In this document: positions 53,242 through 63,018 of the stretch, piece by piece | How the letters are laid out: the number at the start of each line of letters is the position of its first letter | Position numbering within the stretch: the first letter of the stretch is position 1 | Origin: Henningerozyma blattae CBS 6284 | Taxonomy: Eukaryota; Ascomycota; Saccharomycetes; Saccharomycetales; Saccharomycetaceae | Reading direction: 5' to 3' | Assembly: GCF_000315915.1 (NCBI RefSeq) | Contig: NC_020189.1 | Location: forward strand, 496,001 to 560,000 | Length of the DNA: 64,000 nt | Notes under the pieces: model-generated | Told to the model about the DNA's origin: nothing | The model's database searches: none | The model's input: only the letters and a program-made list of their open reading frames with translations | Position numbers and translations under genes: made by a program

Positions 53242-53436
53242 CAAATATATTATCTTATATATATCCTCTTGATAATATGACCTGATCAGATGCCCGTAAT
53301 ATGCTTCGTCTAAATCTTCCACAATTATAATATTTTGGTACTTTTCAGATTTGAACCAAAACTAATTTTAATTAAAGTTGTCATTATCTATTATTGTAAA
53401 AACCTATGATTTTTTTTTTTTTTTTTTTTTTTGTGT

Positions 53437-54184
53437 ATATAGTGTACTTATTACTTTCTTAATCATTTGAAAAAATAGCATTGATATTAAACTTTTACTG
53501 GCGGTAAAAGCTACGAAACAACGTCAGAAAAAAAGGCAAAATAACCATAAAATATGATAATTACGGCTGTCTTTTTTAGATGGTAGACAGTAGGTATACT
53601 ATATATACGGAACTTTAGAGAAAGAAAAAGAAGATACAAGAGTCACCCAATATTTCTTTTTTATATATAAAGTATTTTATAAATTGTAATCTGCAACAGC
53701 TAGAGTTTAAGTTATATGCTGTAAAAAATCAGTAGTAACACCTCAGTCTGTATGCAAAATTTGAATTAAATGCCACTTGTTTCATACAGGAGAAATAGAA
53801 CACCAAACCTTTAGAAAAAGCTTGCGATAATATATACGTAACTATGAAAGAAACTGTTCAAATATAGTGATGTAAAATAAAGTTTGACCATAAACTATCA
53901 ATATGTAGTTGTACCCATACCAACAACTATGGTACTGATGATATTGATTTGCTATACCTTTTTTTCGCAACTGAACATCTGGATAAGATTAGATTAGCGA
54001 AATTCTAAGCTGTAATTGCAGTGTGCCTGCCTGATATAAGCCTCTGTGATTCATAGAAATATGTTAGTGTTTGCTATAGGCTTACTACAACATGAAAAGT
54101 TCATGATAATTATAGTATATATTACACAAGCTTAAAGATTGACAGTCGAGAACGAATTTTCTTTAGGAGCAGTCTAATTATTAT
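53437..54184 (-). repeat. 0.74-kb repeat, copy B (inverted partner of 22966-23707)
   Basis: Near-identical inverted copy of 22966-23707. In the orientation of copy A its end reads ACTATAT, then ACAC, then 23 A (seen as a T run at 53410-53432). Copy A has no A run there. This could be a poly-A tail from a reverse-transcribed copy, or an unrelated T run at the break. Confidence 0.9.
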
Positions 54185-54711
54185 TAACACAGTAGAGTCA
54201 GTAGTGATAAATTTATATTGTATTTATCGATAAGATATCTTATATCTATGTATCTTTACGGGGGTTTGTGTTAGGGTGTTGAACATGCCACTAGTTATTT
54301 GGCGGTAAATGGTAAATCTTAGTTCACAAATCCTCTTGGGAAGTAAAAATTAAGAAAAAAAATGCATTATCATACAATGCTGGCGATTTATTCTTCTGCA
54401 GCTGTATTTTTTTTACAGCATAAAGAGAAGTAAATCAGATTCGTCAAATGATGAGGGGAAAATAAGCATGCAATTAAAACAAAGCATAAACACTGTACAA
54501 TATGATTGGTGACATTGAACTAGGGATATTCTTTGTATACTAATATTAGTATGCCTTGTGATACAACGAATTTTAATTTTTGATTTTTAGTCTGATTCAA
54601 TATTGAAGGAGCTAGATACTATTATTACATTCAAATATATGCCATCTGATCTACAAAACTTGGTTAAATATTGTATTAGTACTAATTTTCGACTATTTTT
54701 AGTGTAATTTT
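54185..54711. other. SYN8 3' region
   Basis: AT-rich, with GATAAGATATCTTAT palindrome-like sequence at about 54230-54245. No gene seen. Confidence 0.55.
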
Positions 54712-55545
54712 TCATATCAGCATTAATAAAATTAAAATAATAACCAAAACAACAATAATACAGCCTCTACTCCAAGATCTTGTGGATTTACTGGCTCTGT
54801 CCCAAACGTCTAATCTTGTTGTAGCTCTACCCAACCTCCTATGACTATTATCTACGAGCCTTTCTAAATCTGTTAGTAAATTATTATTCTGATCAGTAAC
54901 TTCCGAATTTATATCTTTTGCTAAATTTCTTCCTTTGCCTACACTTGACGCTAATGTTTCTAGATGAACATTTTGCTGGTCTAGTAATGTCTGATTATTC
55001 TCAAATATTTCTTGATTTGAAAGCAAACTATGATCAAATGCATTAGTATTGGTATTTGTATTCGATGTTGGATTATCTGTATAAGGCTGAAAATTATAGT
55101 CAATTGTCGAAGTGTTTAAATCATCTAGAAGTGGTGATTCATCATTACTATCTTTTTGTTGTTCTTTCCAAGTACTGTTTTTAATCGAATCTTCATCAAA
55201 TTTTACTGTCTTTTTCACATTTATATCAGAATATTTAGATTGTTCAGCCCGCTGTTTATACTCTCGAATATCTTTTCCAATATCTTCAATTCTAATTAAA
55301 TAGCTGTTCAAATCTAAATCAGGAATATCTAGAATTAACTGCTTTAAATCTGATAAAACGATTTCATTCTTAGAAGCTGATGACTTAAAATCATTTGAAT
55401 CTAAAATATCGAATACTTTCCCCAATTGAAGATCTATTTGGTCATTATCCCTAATCGAAGGTTCTATCTTTAATAGATTAATTAGCCTTTTCCGTTCATT
55501 TATCAAATCAACTAATCTATTTTTTTCAAAATCGTACAAATCCAT
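54712..55545 (-). CDS. SYN8: Endosomal SNARE Syn8
   Basis: Tail-anchored SNARE of endosomal membranes. The start chosen is ATG at 55545 (MDLYDFEKN), matching the S. cerevisiae start MDVLKLGYE; a TTG seven codons upstream is not likely. The product is 277 residues (S. cerevisiae 255). The N-terminal part is helical. The SNARE coiled coil is at about 180-240 (LLDQQNVHLETLASSVGK; DINSEVTDQNNNLLTDLERL), with the central Gln layer in this stretch. The C-terminal transmembrane anchor is about 257-277 (CIIVVLVIILILLMLI). SYN8, DEP1 and CYS3 keep S. cerevisiae order and orientation. Confidence 0.93.
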   Translation of the reverse strand: MDLYDFEKNRLVDLINERKRLINLLKIEPSIRDNDQIDLQLGKVFDILDSNDFKSSASKNEIVLSDLKQLILDIPDLDLNSYLIRIEDIGKDIREYKQRAEQSKYSDINVKKTVKFDEDSIKNSTWKEQQKDSNDESPLLDDLNTSTIDYNFQPYTDNPTSNTNTNTNAFDHSLLSNQEIFENNQTLLDQQNVHLETLASSVGKGRNLAKDINSEVTDQNNNLLTDLERLVDNSHRRLGRATTRLDVWDRASKSTRSWSRGCIIVVLVIILILLMLI

Positions 55546-56206
55546 AATTAATAGAGATTGTAACAAATAATGATCTGTAAATTTCTTGTAATCTAATCGG
55601 AGTTCTTATACATTTATACTATTTTTTATATATTGTTAAGGATCCATATCATCCTTTTTTAGTGTGTAGATGTAATTTCACTAGTATATAGAAAAAGATA
55701 AAAAGGAAAATAAAAGCTATTACCCGGTCTTCAGATGCAAAAGCAGCCACGTCCTTCAAAAGGTAACATAACCAATTTACGTAATATAAGTAATGTAGTA
55801 AGACAGCTAATGGTAAAGCCATGAATATCTGTATTCTTTAATAAGAATCTGCATCGCGTTTATTTAATAATTAATTTTTTTTTTTTAGTATAATAAGCCT
55901 TAAATAATGTAACACGAAGATGATTACATTTTCCTCTTTATTTTTATTTATAGAAATATTTTTTTTTGATGGCATTTTTCTTGTCTTAAGCGCCGTGCCC
56001 TTATTTACCCTGACTTCGGAAGGAATTCCGGGAAGTTTAAATAACCTAGTAAAATGGTAAATAAAAAAGCTAAAAGGATTTGCAAAAAGATTTTTTTTCT
56101 TTAATTATCTCTTTTATTGTTATTACAAGTTTTAAATTCAAACCTTTCAAGCATCTAAGCTATCAAGAAAAATTTTCAAGAGAAGTAATAGGTTAAATCT
56201 AAAGTT
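55546..56206. other. SYN8/DEP1 divergent promoter
   Basis: AT-rich with T runs at about 55867-55888 and 55961-55970. No gene seen. Confidence 0.6.
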
Positions 56207-57631
56207 ATGACAGGTAATTCTAACGGGAATGCTACATTCAATGAAGATGAAGAGAGTATATTGAGTGCGGTTGATTCCAATGCTATTAAGCAAGATATCA
56301 AACTTTTAGATATGGAGAATGTGTCTAGCGATGCAGAGACTGAAAAATTAGAGGAATCTAAAGATGGGGTTACGTCTAAGGAGAAAAAAGAAGGAGGAGG
56401 AGGAGACGTGCCTAGAATTACTGATCTTTTAAAGGAGAGCCATGTGAAAAGCAGTACGAATGTTGTGGCAAGTGCATTGGAGGGTATAAATGAGCAAGTA
56501 AACTCAGATCCTCTTAAGGAAAGTTCAAGAGAGCCTGAACACCTAGAGCAGAAGCCAGTGTTGACTGAGCAAAACGAATTAGCAGCAGAAAAGAAGGAAG
56601 ATTTCACAGAAAAGAAGGAAGATTTCATAGAAAAAAAGGAAGTAGAAGAACACCCTAAAGAAAATTCAAGTGATAAGCCTATTGATGAAAGCCCTAAAGA
56701 ACCAAGTAATGATGAAGAAATAAACTCTAAACTAAGTGAAAGCGTTATTGAGAAAAATGAAGTACCATCTACAAATGAAAATCACACCATTGCTAATGAA
56801 GGTGATGCAGATGAAGAAGAAGGAGATGAAGAAGATAATGATAATGATGTGCCCCTAGGTAAGAAGGACGAGCCAAGCCAGAACAAGACTCAAACCCCTG
56901 TTATTGATGAAGAAGCCATTCGTTTGAATGCCCTACAGGAAATGACACAAATAGAACACGCCTTTGCCAGTGTGCGTCAAAGATTATACGAACATAAACT
57001 AACCAAGTTAGAAACAGAATTAAAAATGTGTCTTGATGGATCTCACCCTGATCTACAATCCTACTACCAGATCATCCAGGCCGTTCGTGATGACAAGTTG
57101 CGCCGTGCATACCATGTGCAAAAATACTCTCTGCATTGTATCAGCAAAGAGACTCACGCTTCCAGAACCATGGTCCACCAGGATTTCTACCGCCGTACTA
57201 CCCAACTGCGTGCCCAGTTACTTCAAGATACCACCCAACAATGGTATGATATTAACAAAGAACGTCGTGAAATTGATGCCCCACCATCTGCCGAGCCTGT
57301 GTATCACGTGCCTGTCAAGGTGGCGCACGTGACACTCAGCTGTGTTACCGGATATGCGGGTCCTGCTCAACCAAGACTCCCAGGAGAACCAATTTCTGAG
57401 GATGTGGCTGCTGAAGGTGTGGCACTCAAGTTCCGTGCTAACCCAGTAGACAAACTGGAAGTAATCGTGGACCGTATGCGTCTAAATAACCAACTAAGTG
57501 ACTTACAGGGACTGGACCGCTACTACCACGGCTTCCCTGGTGCACCTGACCTGGCACCACTACGAGACTCGGAAGTGGCAGACGATTTGGCTGCATTACG
57601 TAATGTACTACACGGGTCACGTGCAGGGTAA
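56207..57631 (+). CDS. DEP1: Rpd3L histone deacetylase subunit Dep1
   Basis: Component of the Rpd3L deacetylase complex, related to Sds3. It is 474 residues (S. cerevisiae 405). The first half is acidic and low complexity, including a short repeat EKKEDFTEKKEDFIEKKE near 127-144 and an acidic stretch near 200-215. The Sds3-like domain begins at about 235 (AIRLNALQEMTQIEHAFASV; RQRLYEHKLTKLETELKMCL; DGSHPDLQSYYQIIQAVRDD). C-terminal residues 365-474 are conserved in position next to CYS3. Base use changes sharply inside the gene: before about 57030 codons are AT-rich, after it they are GC-rich. Confidence 0.93.
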   Translation: MTGNSNGNATFNEDEESILSAVDSNAIKQDIKLLDMENVSSDAETEKLEESKDGVTSKEKKEGGGGDVPRITDLLKESHVKSSTNVVASALEGINEQVNSDPLKESSREPEHLEQKPVLTEQNELAAEKKEDFTEKKEDFIEKKEVEEHPKENSSDKPIDESPKEPSNDEEINSKLSESVIEKNEVPSTNENHTIANEGDADEEEGDEEDNDNDVPLGKKDEPSQNKTQTPVIDEEAIRLNALQEMTQIEHAFASVRQRLYEHKLTKLETELKMCLDGSHPDLQSYYQIIQAVRDDKLRRAYHVQKYSLHCISKETHASRTMVHQDFYRRTTQLRAQLLQDTTQQWYDINKERREIDAPPSAEPVYHVPVKVAHVTLSCVTGYAGPAQPRLPGEPISEDVAAEGVALKFRANPVDKLEVIVDRMRLNNQLSDLQGLDRYYHGFPGAPDLAPLRDSEVADDLAALRNVLHGSRAG

Positions 57632-58045
57632 ACGCTACACGGCATCATACACATCATGATTCACCGCAGAAATTCATATGCAGTTGCCTAAATAAATGAT
57701 TGCCGCCGTGGTGCCTGTGCCACACGTTGACGCTTGCCGTGTTTCCACGTCACGTGGCGGCGGGGCTTTTTTTTTTTTCACTGCGGCGCCACACTTTCGC
57801 CATGCGGACACTTTTGCTGACCACATCCCAGCCGCCACGGCCATTTGGCATGTGTGAAAAATTATCCACAACCCACGACCAACCCCCAAGGTGAATGCCG
57901 CCAGCGCAATGCTATATAAATAGGGTGAGTTTCCCTATTATTGTCTTTGTGGCTCAATTGATTCCTAATTCTCTTTTGTTTTGTCAAGACATCATTCTCA
58001 ACAGCATAGCGTCATCTAATCACACTTTAATCCTATACTCACATC
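57632..58045 (+). promoter_or_regulatory. CYS3 promoter with Cbf1 and Met31/32-like sites
   Basis: TCACGTG at 57750-57756 is a Cbf1 site, and GCCACACTTT at 57788-57797 contains the Met31/Met32 core TGTGGC on the minus strand. The pair recruits Met4 at sulfur-amino-acid genes in S. cerevisiae, including CYS3. A TATATAAATA box is at about 57912-57921. The region is GC-rich compared with the rest of the window. Confidence 0.75.
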
Positions 58046-59209
58046 ATGACTGTTTTACCTACTGACAAATTCGCCACCAAAGCTATCCATGCTGGTGCCC
58101 ATATCGATGTTCATGGTTCCGTTATCGAACCAATCTCTTTATCAACCACTTTCAAGCAATCTGCTCCATCCCAACCAATCGGTATCTATGAATACTCCAG
58201 ATCTCAAAACCCAAACAGAAAGAATTTGGAAGAAGCGATTGCCACTTTGGAAAACGGTAAATATGGTTTAGCCTTCTCTTCTGGTTCTGCCACTACTGCT
58301 GTCATCTTACAATCATTGCCACAAGGTTCTCACTCCATTTCTATTGGTGATGTTTACGGTGGTACTCACAGATACTTCACCAAGGTTGCCAATGCCCATG
58401 GTGTTGAATCTACTTTTTCCAATAACTTGATTGAAGAATTACCAACTTTGGTTAAGCCAAACACTAGATTGGTTTGGATCGAGTCCCCAACCAACCCAAC
58501 TTTGAAGGTTACTGATATCCAATTAGTTGTTGATACTGTTAAGAAATTGAACAAAGATATCTTGGTTGTTGTCGACAATACCTTCTTATCCCCATACTTA
58601 TCCAACCCATTGAACTTTGGTGCTGATATTGTCGTTCACTCTGCCACTAAATACATCAACGGTCACTCAGATGTTGTTTTGGGTGTCTTAGCTACAAACA
58701 GCAAGGAAATTTACGAAAGATTACAATTCTTACAAAATGCCATTGGTGCTATCCCATCTCCATTTGATGCTTGGTTAGCTCACAGAGGTTTAAAGACTTT
58801 ACATTTGAGAGTTAGACAAGCCTCTCTTTCTGCTCAAAAGATTGCCGAATTCTTGGCTCAAGATCCTAATGTCATTGCTGTCAACTACCCAGGTTTAGAA
58901 TCTCATCCAAACCGTGATATTGTCAAGAAGCAACACCGTGACGGTTTAGGTGGTGGTATGATCTCCTTCAGAATTAAGGGTGGTGCTGAAGGTGCCTCAA
59001 AATTCACTCAAAAGACTAGATTATTTACTTTAGCCGAAAGTTTAGGTGGTATTGAATCCTTATTGGAAGTTCCAGCTGTCATGACACATGGTGGTATTCC
59101 AAAGGAAGCCAGAGAAGCTACTGGTGTCTACGATGATTTGGTCAGATTATCTGTTGGTATCGAAGATGTCGACGACTTGTTAGCCGATGTCAAGCAAGCT
59201 TTGAACTAA
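58046..59209 (+). CDS. CYS3: Cystathionine gamma-lyase
   Basis: PLP-dependent enzyme of transsulfuration: cystathionine to cysteine, 2-oxobutanoate and ammonia. It is 387 residues (S. cerevisiae 394). The start MTVLPTDKFATKAIHAGAHI matches the family. SRSQNPNR and SSGSATTA are cofactor-pocket segments. The PLP-binding Lys is K202 in HSATKYINGHSD, preceded by VVDNTFLSPYLSNPL. The C-terminal part has RLSVGIEDVDDLLADVKQAL. Codon bias is very strong, as for an abundant enzyme. Confidence 0.98.
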   Translation: MTVLPTDKFATKAIHAGAHIDVHGSVIEPISLSTTFKQSAPSQPIGIYEYSRSQNPNRKNLEEAIATLENGKYGLAFSSGSATTAVILQSLPQGSHSISIGDVYGGTHRYFTKVANAHGVESTFSNNLIEELPTLVKPNTRLVWIESPTNPTLKVTDIQLVVDTVKKLNKDILVVVDNTFLSPYLSNPLNFGADIVVHSATKYINGHSDVVLGVLATNSKEIYERLQFLQNAIGAIPSPFDAWLAHRGLKTLHLRVRQASLSAQKIAEFLAQDPNVIAVNYPGLESHPNRDIVKKQHRDGLGGGMISFRIKGGAEGASKFTQKTRLFTLAESLGGIESLLEVPAVMTHGGIPKEAREATGVYDDLVRLSVGIEDVDDLLADVKQALN

Positions 59210-59848
59210 GACTAATTTATATATAAATATTTACATATCCTTACACGTTATTTTTTACGCATTTACCTATTCTATATAATCCAATAAATAATCCTTTTTG
59301 AGAAAATATGCCGCCAAGCTTCTATATCCCTATTTAGAAACATTCCCTTGAATATATTTGTGTTTTTTTCAAGACGGGAAAAAAAGCAACATGCATGAAG
59401 AGCCGGGTATATACATGATATATATCGGCTGGGGAAAAATGCAGGTAACAATTAGGTAACAATATGTGATAAAAATTAAGGTAATGAATGAATGAATGAA
59501 TGAATGAATGTTAAGATGAAATTTGCAATTATTATTAAAAACATTATCATAGAATTTCTATTAGGGAATTATTTCCATATTTGGAAGACAAATACCAAAA
59601 AATAAAATATATGTTTATAAATGTTTATATATCAAGACAAACTGAGAAAGAATTAACATACTAAGACGAAAATATGAGATATATTATTTTTAAAAAAAGA
59701 AAATAATTTGTATTTAAACAATTGATTTAGCTCAATCGTTAACCTTGTCGAAGAATAAATATTTGACTTTTCTTTTCAACTTTGTCACTATCAATCCATC
59801 ATTCAAATTTTTTTGAAAAAAAAACAAACAAAAAAAAAGAAGACAAAA
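59210..59848. other. Intergenic region with AATG microsatellite
   Basis: AT-rich. Seven perfect AATG units lie at 59483-59510. No gene seen. Confidence 0.7.
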
Positions 59849-60442
59849 ATGTCAATACAAGAAAATAAAATAAATCAAGATTATATTTCTGATTCTGAAC
59901 TCGAAACTCTTACTATCGAAGTCAACAAGAAAGAGGAAAAAATCATCAATACGTTTAAACAATTACATCGTATCTTTGATATGACTGTAATTTTTTCCAT
60001 TGGCAGTAAAACACTTTTATTATGTTTATGTAATAGTAAGTTGGAATCCTTCCATTGGAAATTTCTAAAATATATGCTTTTCAGCTTCTGTTATCTAAAT
60101 AATAGTATTATTATGACATTTACATATTTCATTTGCCATGCAAAGGATAGAGTTTCCACAAGATTTAATCATTACGAAGATGATTCAGAAATCGCACCTT
60201 TATTAAAAGATGAGAAAATTAAAAGAAAGAAGTTTTGGTATACTTTTTATTTGGTTTGTGGATTAACATTTATTTCATATTCTTGTTTATTCACAAATCT
60301 AATATTACTAGTTTCCAATTCAATTCCAATTGATTCTGATGCCTATAGAAAAGTGCCAATTATTGTTTTGTCTGTAATTTTAGGTGTATATCAATTAATC
60401 TTCTCCCTAGTTTACAGAAGGTTTACCAAGACAATCTTATAG
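59849..60442 (+). CDS. Unidentified four-pass membrane protein
   Basis: I do not recognise this gene. The start is set at ATG 59849 (MSIQENKINQDY), giving 197 residues; the in-frame TTG at 59813 would add only a poly-Lys stretch. Four hydrophobic segments lie at about 44-61, 73-95, 130-157 and 169-189, so both ends probably face the same side. The N-terminus is acidic and polar. The loop between helices 2 and 3 contains EIAPLL (114-119), which fits an acidic dileucine sorting signal of the ExxxLL type used for AP-3 transport to the vacuole. It sits between CYS3 and NGL1, convergent with NGL1. Confidence 0.75.
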   Translation: MSIQENKINQDYISDSELETLTIEVNKKEEKIINTFKQLHRIFDMTVIFSIGSKTLLLCLCNSKLESFHWKFLKYMLFSFCYLNNSIIMTFTYFICHAKDRVSTRFNHYEDDSEIAPLLKDEKIKRKKFWYTFYLVCGLTFISYSCLFTNLILLVSNSIPIDSDAYRKVPIIVLSVILGVYQLIFSLVYRRFTKTIL

Positions 60443-60582
60443 ACATATTTTATATTTTACTATACCTCCGATATATTTGCTAAATAAAGTAAGTTAGTTT
60501 AAAAATCTTGAAACGTTAAAAAAAAAAATAAAACCCAATAAATAAATTAATAGTTAGTTGATTACGATATATAGATATAAAT

Positions 60583-60608
60583 GGGCGGGTGTGGGTGTGG
60601 GTGTGTGT
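60583..60608. repeat. Telomere-like TG tract inside the chromosome
   Basis: G-rich GGGCGGGTGTGGGTGTGGGT followed by GTGTGT, matching the irregular TG(1-3) pattern of yeast telomeres and containing overlapping Rap1-type cores (CACCCACAC on the other strand). It lies between two convergent genes. Confidence 0.7.
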
Positions 60609-60704
60609 ATATATAGAGTAAACAATCCCAGTATAATAATGCAAGAGACGAATAATTAAAAAAAAAAAGAAGTATGCAAATTAATAAAAATAAATGTAAA
60701 AATT

Positions 60705-61871
60705 CTATGGTAAAATTTCAAATTCCATTAGAAGTGGGATATGATCACTTGGATGGTCTCTATTGGGCAAGCCATCTTGATTTAAAAAGTTTAATTCTTC
60801 TGTAATTTCAATACCACTTAAAATATTTTTCAATTTGAAATCTCTGTCATGATACCACACAAAATCGAAAATCCCCTTTAATTTTCCCGAGTAACATGTA
60901 TTATCAAAGAATTTTTGTCTATCATTTAATAAATCATCATAACAACAATGATTTAAAAAGGAAGCCATTGGATTTCTCATTTTCAATCCATCACTTTTTT
61001 CAATTTTATTACCTTTTAGAAATTGGACGATTTTAGAATCAAACCCATCATTTAAATCTCCACTAAACAGAATTTTCACTTTATTATAATTCATATCTCT
61101 GCTTTCAGCATTGAATAATAACTCATTAACAATCTTGGCCAATTTTCTCATGATAATCATACATTGAGTCAATTTGACTTCTTCATATTTCCAATATAAA
61201 TGGGTATTAATTATAACAAACACGTCTTTACTTATTTTATGTTCTACCATGACGAATAAGCAAACTTGATTTTTACTCAAGGCTAATTCGTAAAGAGATT
61301 CTTTCCCTGTGACATCACCGTTCCCATTTAAAATAGTAATTTCTTTAGCGGCCATATAATCTAATTCCTTTCTATCAAAAGTACTGGCCAAGTCGTTCAA
61401 ATTGATGCTCCTAGAACCGATGTAATCAAACATATCCAAATTATAAAAGATCCCGACCCCGTCCATTTCTACTAACGATTTTGTCCAATAATTTGGAGGA
61501 TTCTTGGCAATGAACCGAGAACCATAATTGAAGCCCTTCCTTAAAGAATCTCTCCAGAACGAATAATAATCAATAGTGGTTAACTCCTGAACACACATGA
61601 TATCAGACCTGTACTTGTCCAATATTTCCTTTTCTAATAAATTATGTCTATACTTCCAATCCTTATATTCTTGAGGAACATAAGTATACACCTGTGGCCA
61701 CATATAATGTGGTGACAGCATATTATAACTCAAGAAGGTGAAAGTGGGATTCTTCGCAGCAGGAAGTGTTTGATGTGGTTGTTGTATAGGAATTGACAAC
61801 GAAGGACCTCGTACACCTTTCGACAGACTTGCTGTCGGTATAAGCTTTCTTGAAAAGACTTTTGCACTCAT
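60705..61871 (-). CDS. NGL1: CCR4-like nuclease Ngl1
   Basis: Endonuclease/exonuclease/phosphatase-fold protein related to Ccr4 and Ngl2; S. cerevisiae Ngl1 is mitochondrial. It is 388 residues (S. cerevisiae 363). Residues 1 to about 30 are basic with Ser and no acid, a likely presequence. Catalytic motifs of the fold are visible: TFLSYNMLSP (Asn), DIMCVQELTTID (Glu), VIINTHLYW, ILFSGDLNDGFDS (Asp, Asn) and the closing RDHPSDHIPLLMEFE (Asp-His). All key residues appear to be present. Confidence 0.93.
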   Translation of the reverse strand: MSAKVFSRKLIPTASLSKGVRGPSLSIPIQQPHQTLPAAKNPTFTFLSYNMLSPHYMWPQVYTYVPQEYKDWKYRHNLLEKEILDKYRSDIMCVQELTTIDYYSFWRDSLRKGFNYGSRFIAKNPPNYWTKSLVEMDGVGIFYNLDMFDYIGSRSINLNDLASTFDRKELDYMAAKEITILNGNGDVTGKESLYELALSKNQVCLFVMVEHKISKDVFVIINTHLYWKYEEVKLTQCMIIMRKLAKIVNELLFNAESRDMNYNKVKILFSGDLNDGFDSKIVQFLKGNKIEKSDGLKMRNPMASFLNHCCYDDLLNDRQKFFDNTCYSGKLKGIFDFVWYHDRDFKLKNILSGIEITEELNFLNQDGLPNRDHPSDHIPLLMEFEILP

Positions 61872-63018
61872 CCTGACGAGTTTTTTTGTGCTTTTTTTTT
61901 TTTTGTTTTTGTTATATATATTTCTGTCTTGAATAGCTATTTGTTTAATCCAATCCAGCCTCTTTTATCGCAGTCTAGTGTCTTTAAACGTAGTCGAACT
62001 TAGTCTAATACAGTGTAAACCAACCTACACTAACCAAACATCATATTACAGGTTTCACCCACACTCCACACATCATTCTTAAATACCTCATCGTCCTCTT
62101 CTCGAGATTATAGTTATCCGATTCATTTACATCTCATCTAGCTTTTTGCCCGATCCTATGCGATCTAGCCTCCACGAACATGCAAAACGCTCCGCCGTAC
62201 GCCGTTCGTCGCGACAGAAAATTAAAACTCCGAATATAATCGGCCACTGCTGTTTTTCGCGCGCGTGTTTCCCGTTTCGGCTGACAAAACCCCGAGTCGG
62301 TCGAGGACCTGAGAAAAAGAAATTTCGGCTGTTCTTTTCAGTCCATGACGTCATGTGGGTCCAAGAATGAATATAGAGAAGAAAAAGTGTATTTTATTGA
62401 TTTCGTGGTCAAATCCATAAGGATTATGTTATTGCTTATCTATATATTAAGGAACTGAGGTATTAAGGAACTGAGGTATTAAGGAACTGAGGTATTAAGG
62501 ATCTGACGTATTAAGGATCTTCTTTATTTGTGTTTATTTTCTTTTTCATTTTTTCATTTGTGTGCCTCAATAATGTTAGGAATTATGGATTGGGAAGCTT
62601 GAATAATTTATTACAAACATCTTCTGTCAATTTATATTATATATTATATTACACTGTATTATACTATATTATCTTCTTTATGTCAGGTTCTAGCCTGGTA
62701 ATCTTGCTTGTACTATACAGCTTTTAGATAAATGTTTAAGGTCTCACATGGTCCGTCTAACCCTTGCGAGTTCGTCGAGTGCATAGGAAACCACCTGACT
62801 CACAATAATGTAATACCTTTTTGTATTGTTAATTATTCTAAAGGTGTTTTTTGTTGCTTGTTTGTTTATCTTTTTTTTTTTTATTTTTTTTATTTTTTTT
62901 TTAGTTAATTTTGTTTATTCAAAAGAAAAAATAAATTATGTAAGTATATATGATTAAGGAGAGTTAAAAATAGAATAGTATATTATATGGTAGTATCATA
63001 GAAAATGAATCTGCTTTC
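61872..63018. other. NGL1 upstream / TPD3 3' region
   Basis: Contains a GC-rich block at about 62145-62345 with CGCGCGCG, a 16-bp minisatellite at 62445-62520 and T runs near 62871-62902. The open frames across the GC-rich block overlap on opposite strands and are not recognisable. Confidence 0.55.
62445..62520. repeat. 16-bp minisatellite, nearly 5 units
   Basis: Three perfect copies of TATTAAGGAACTGAGG, one with two changes, and a partial fifth. Confidence 0.92.

Noticed and set aside
62127..62370. Opposed open frames across the GC-rich block upstream of NGL1
   Set aside because: Open frames on both strands are expected in GC-rich DNA with few stops; neither is recognisable.
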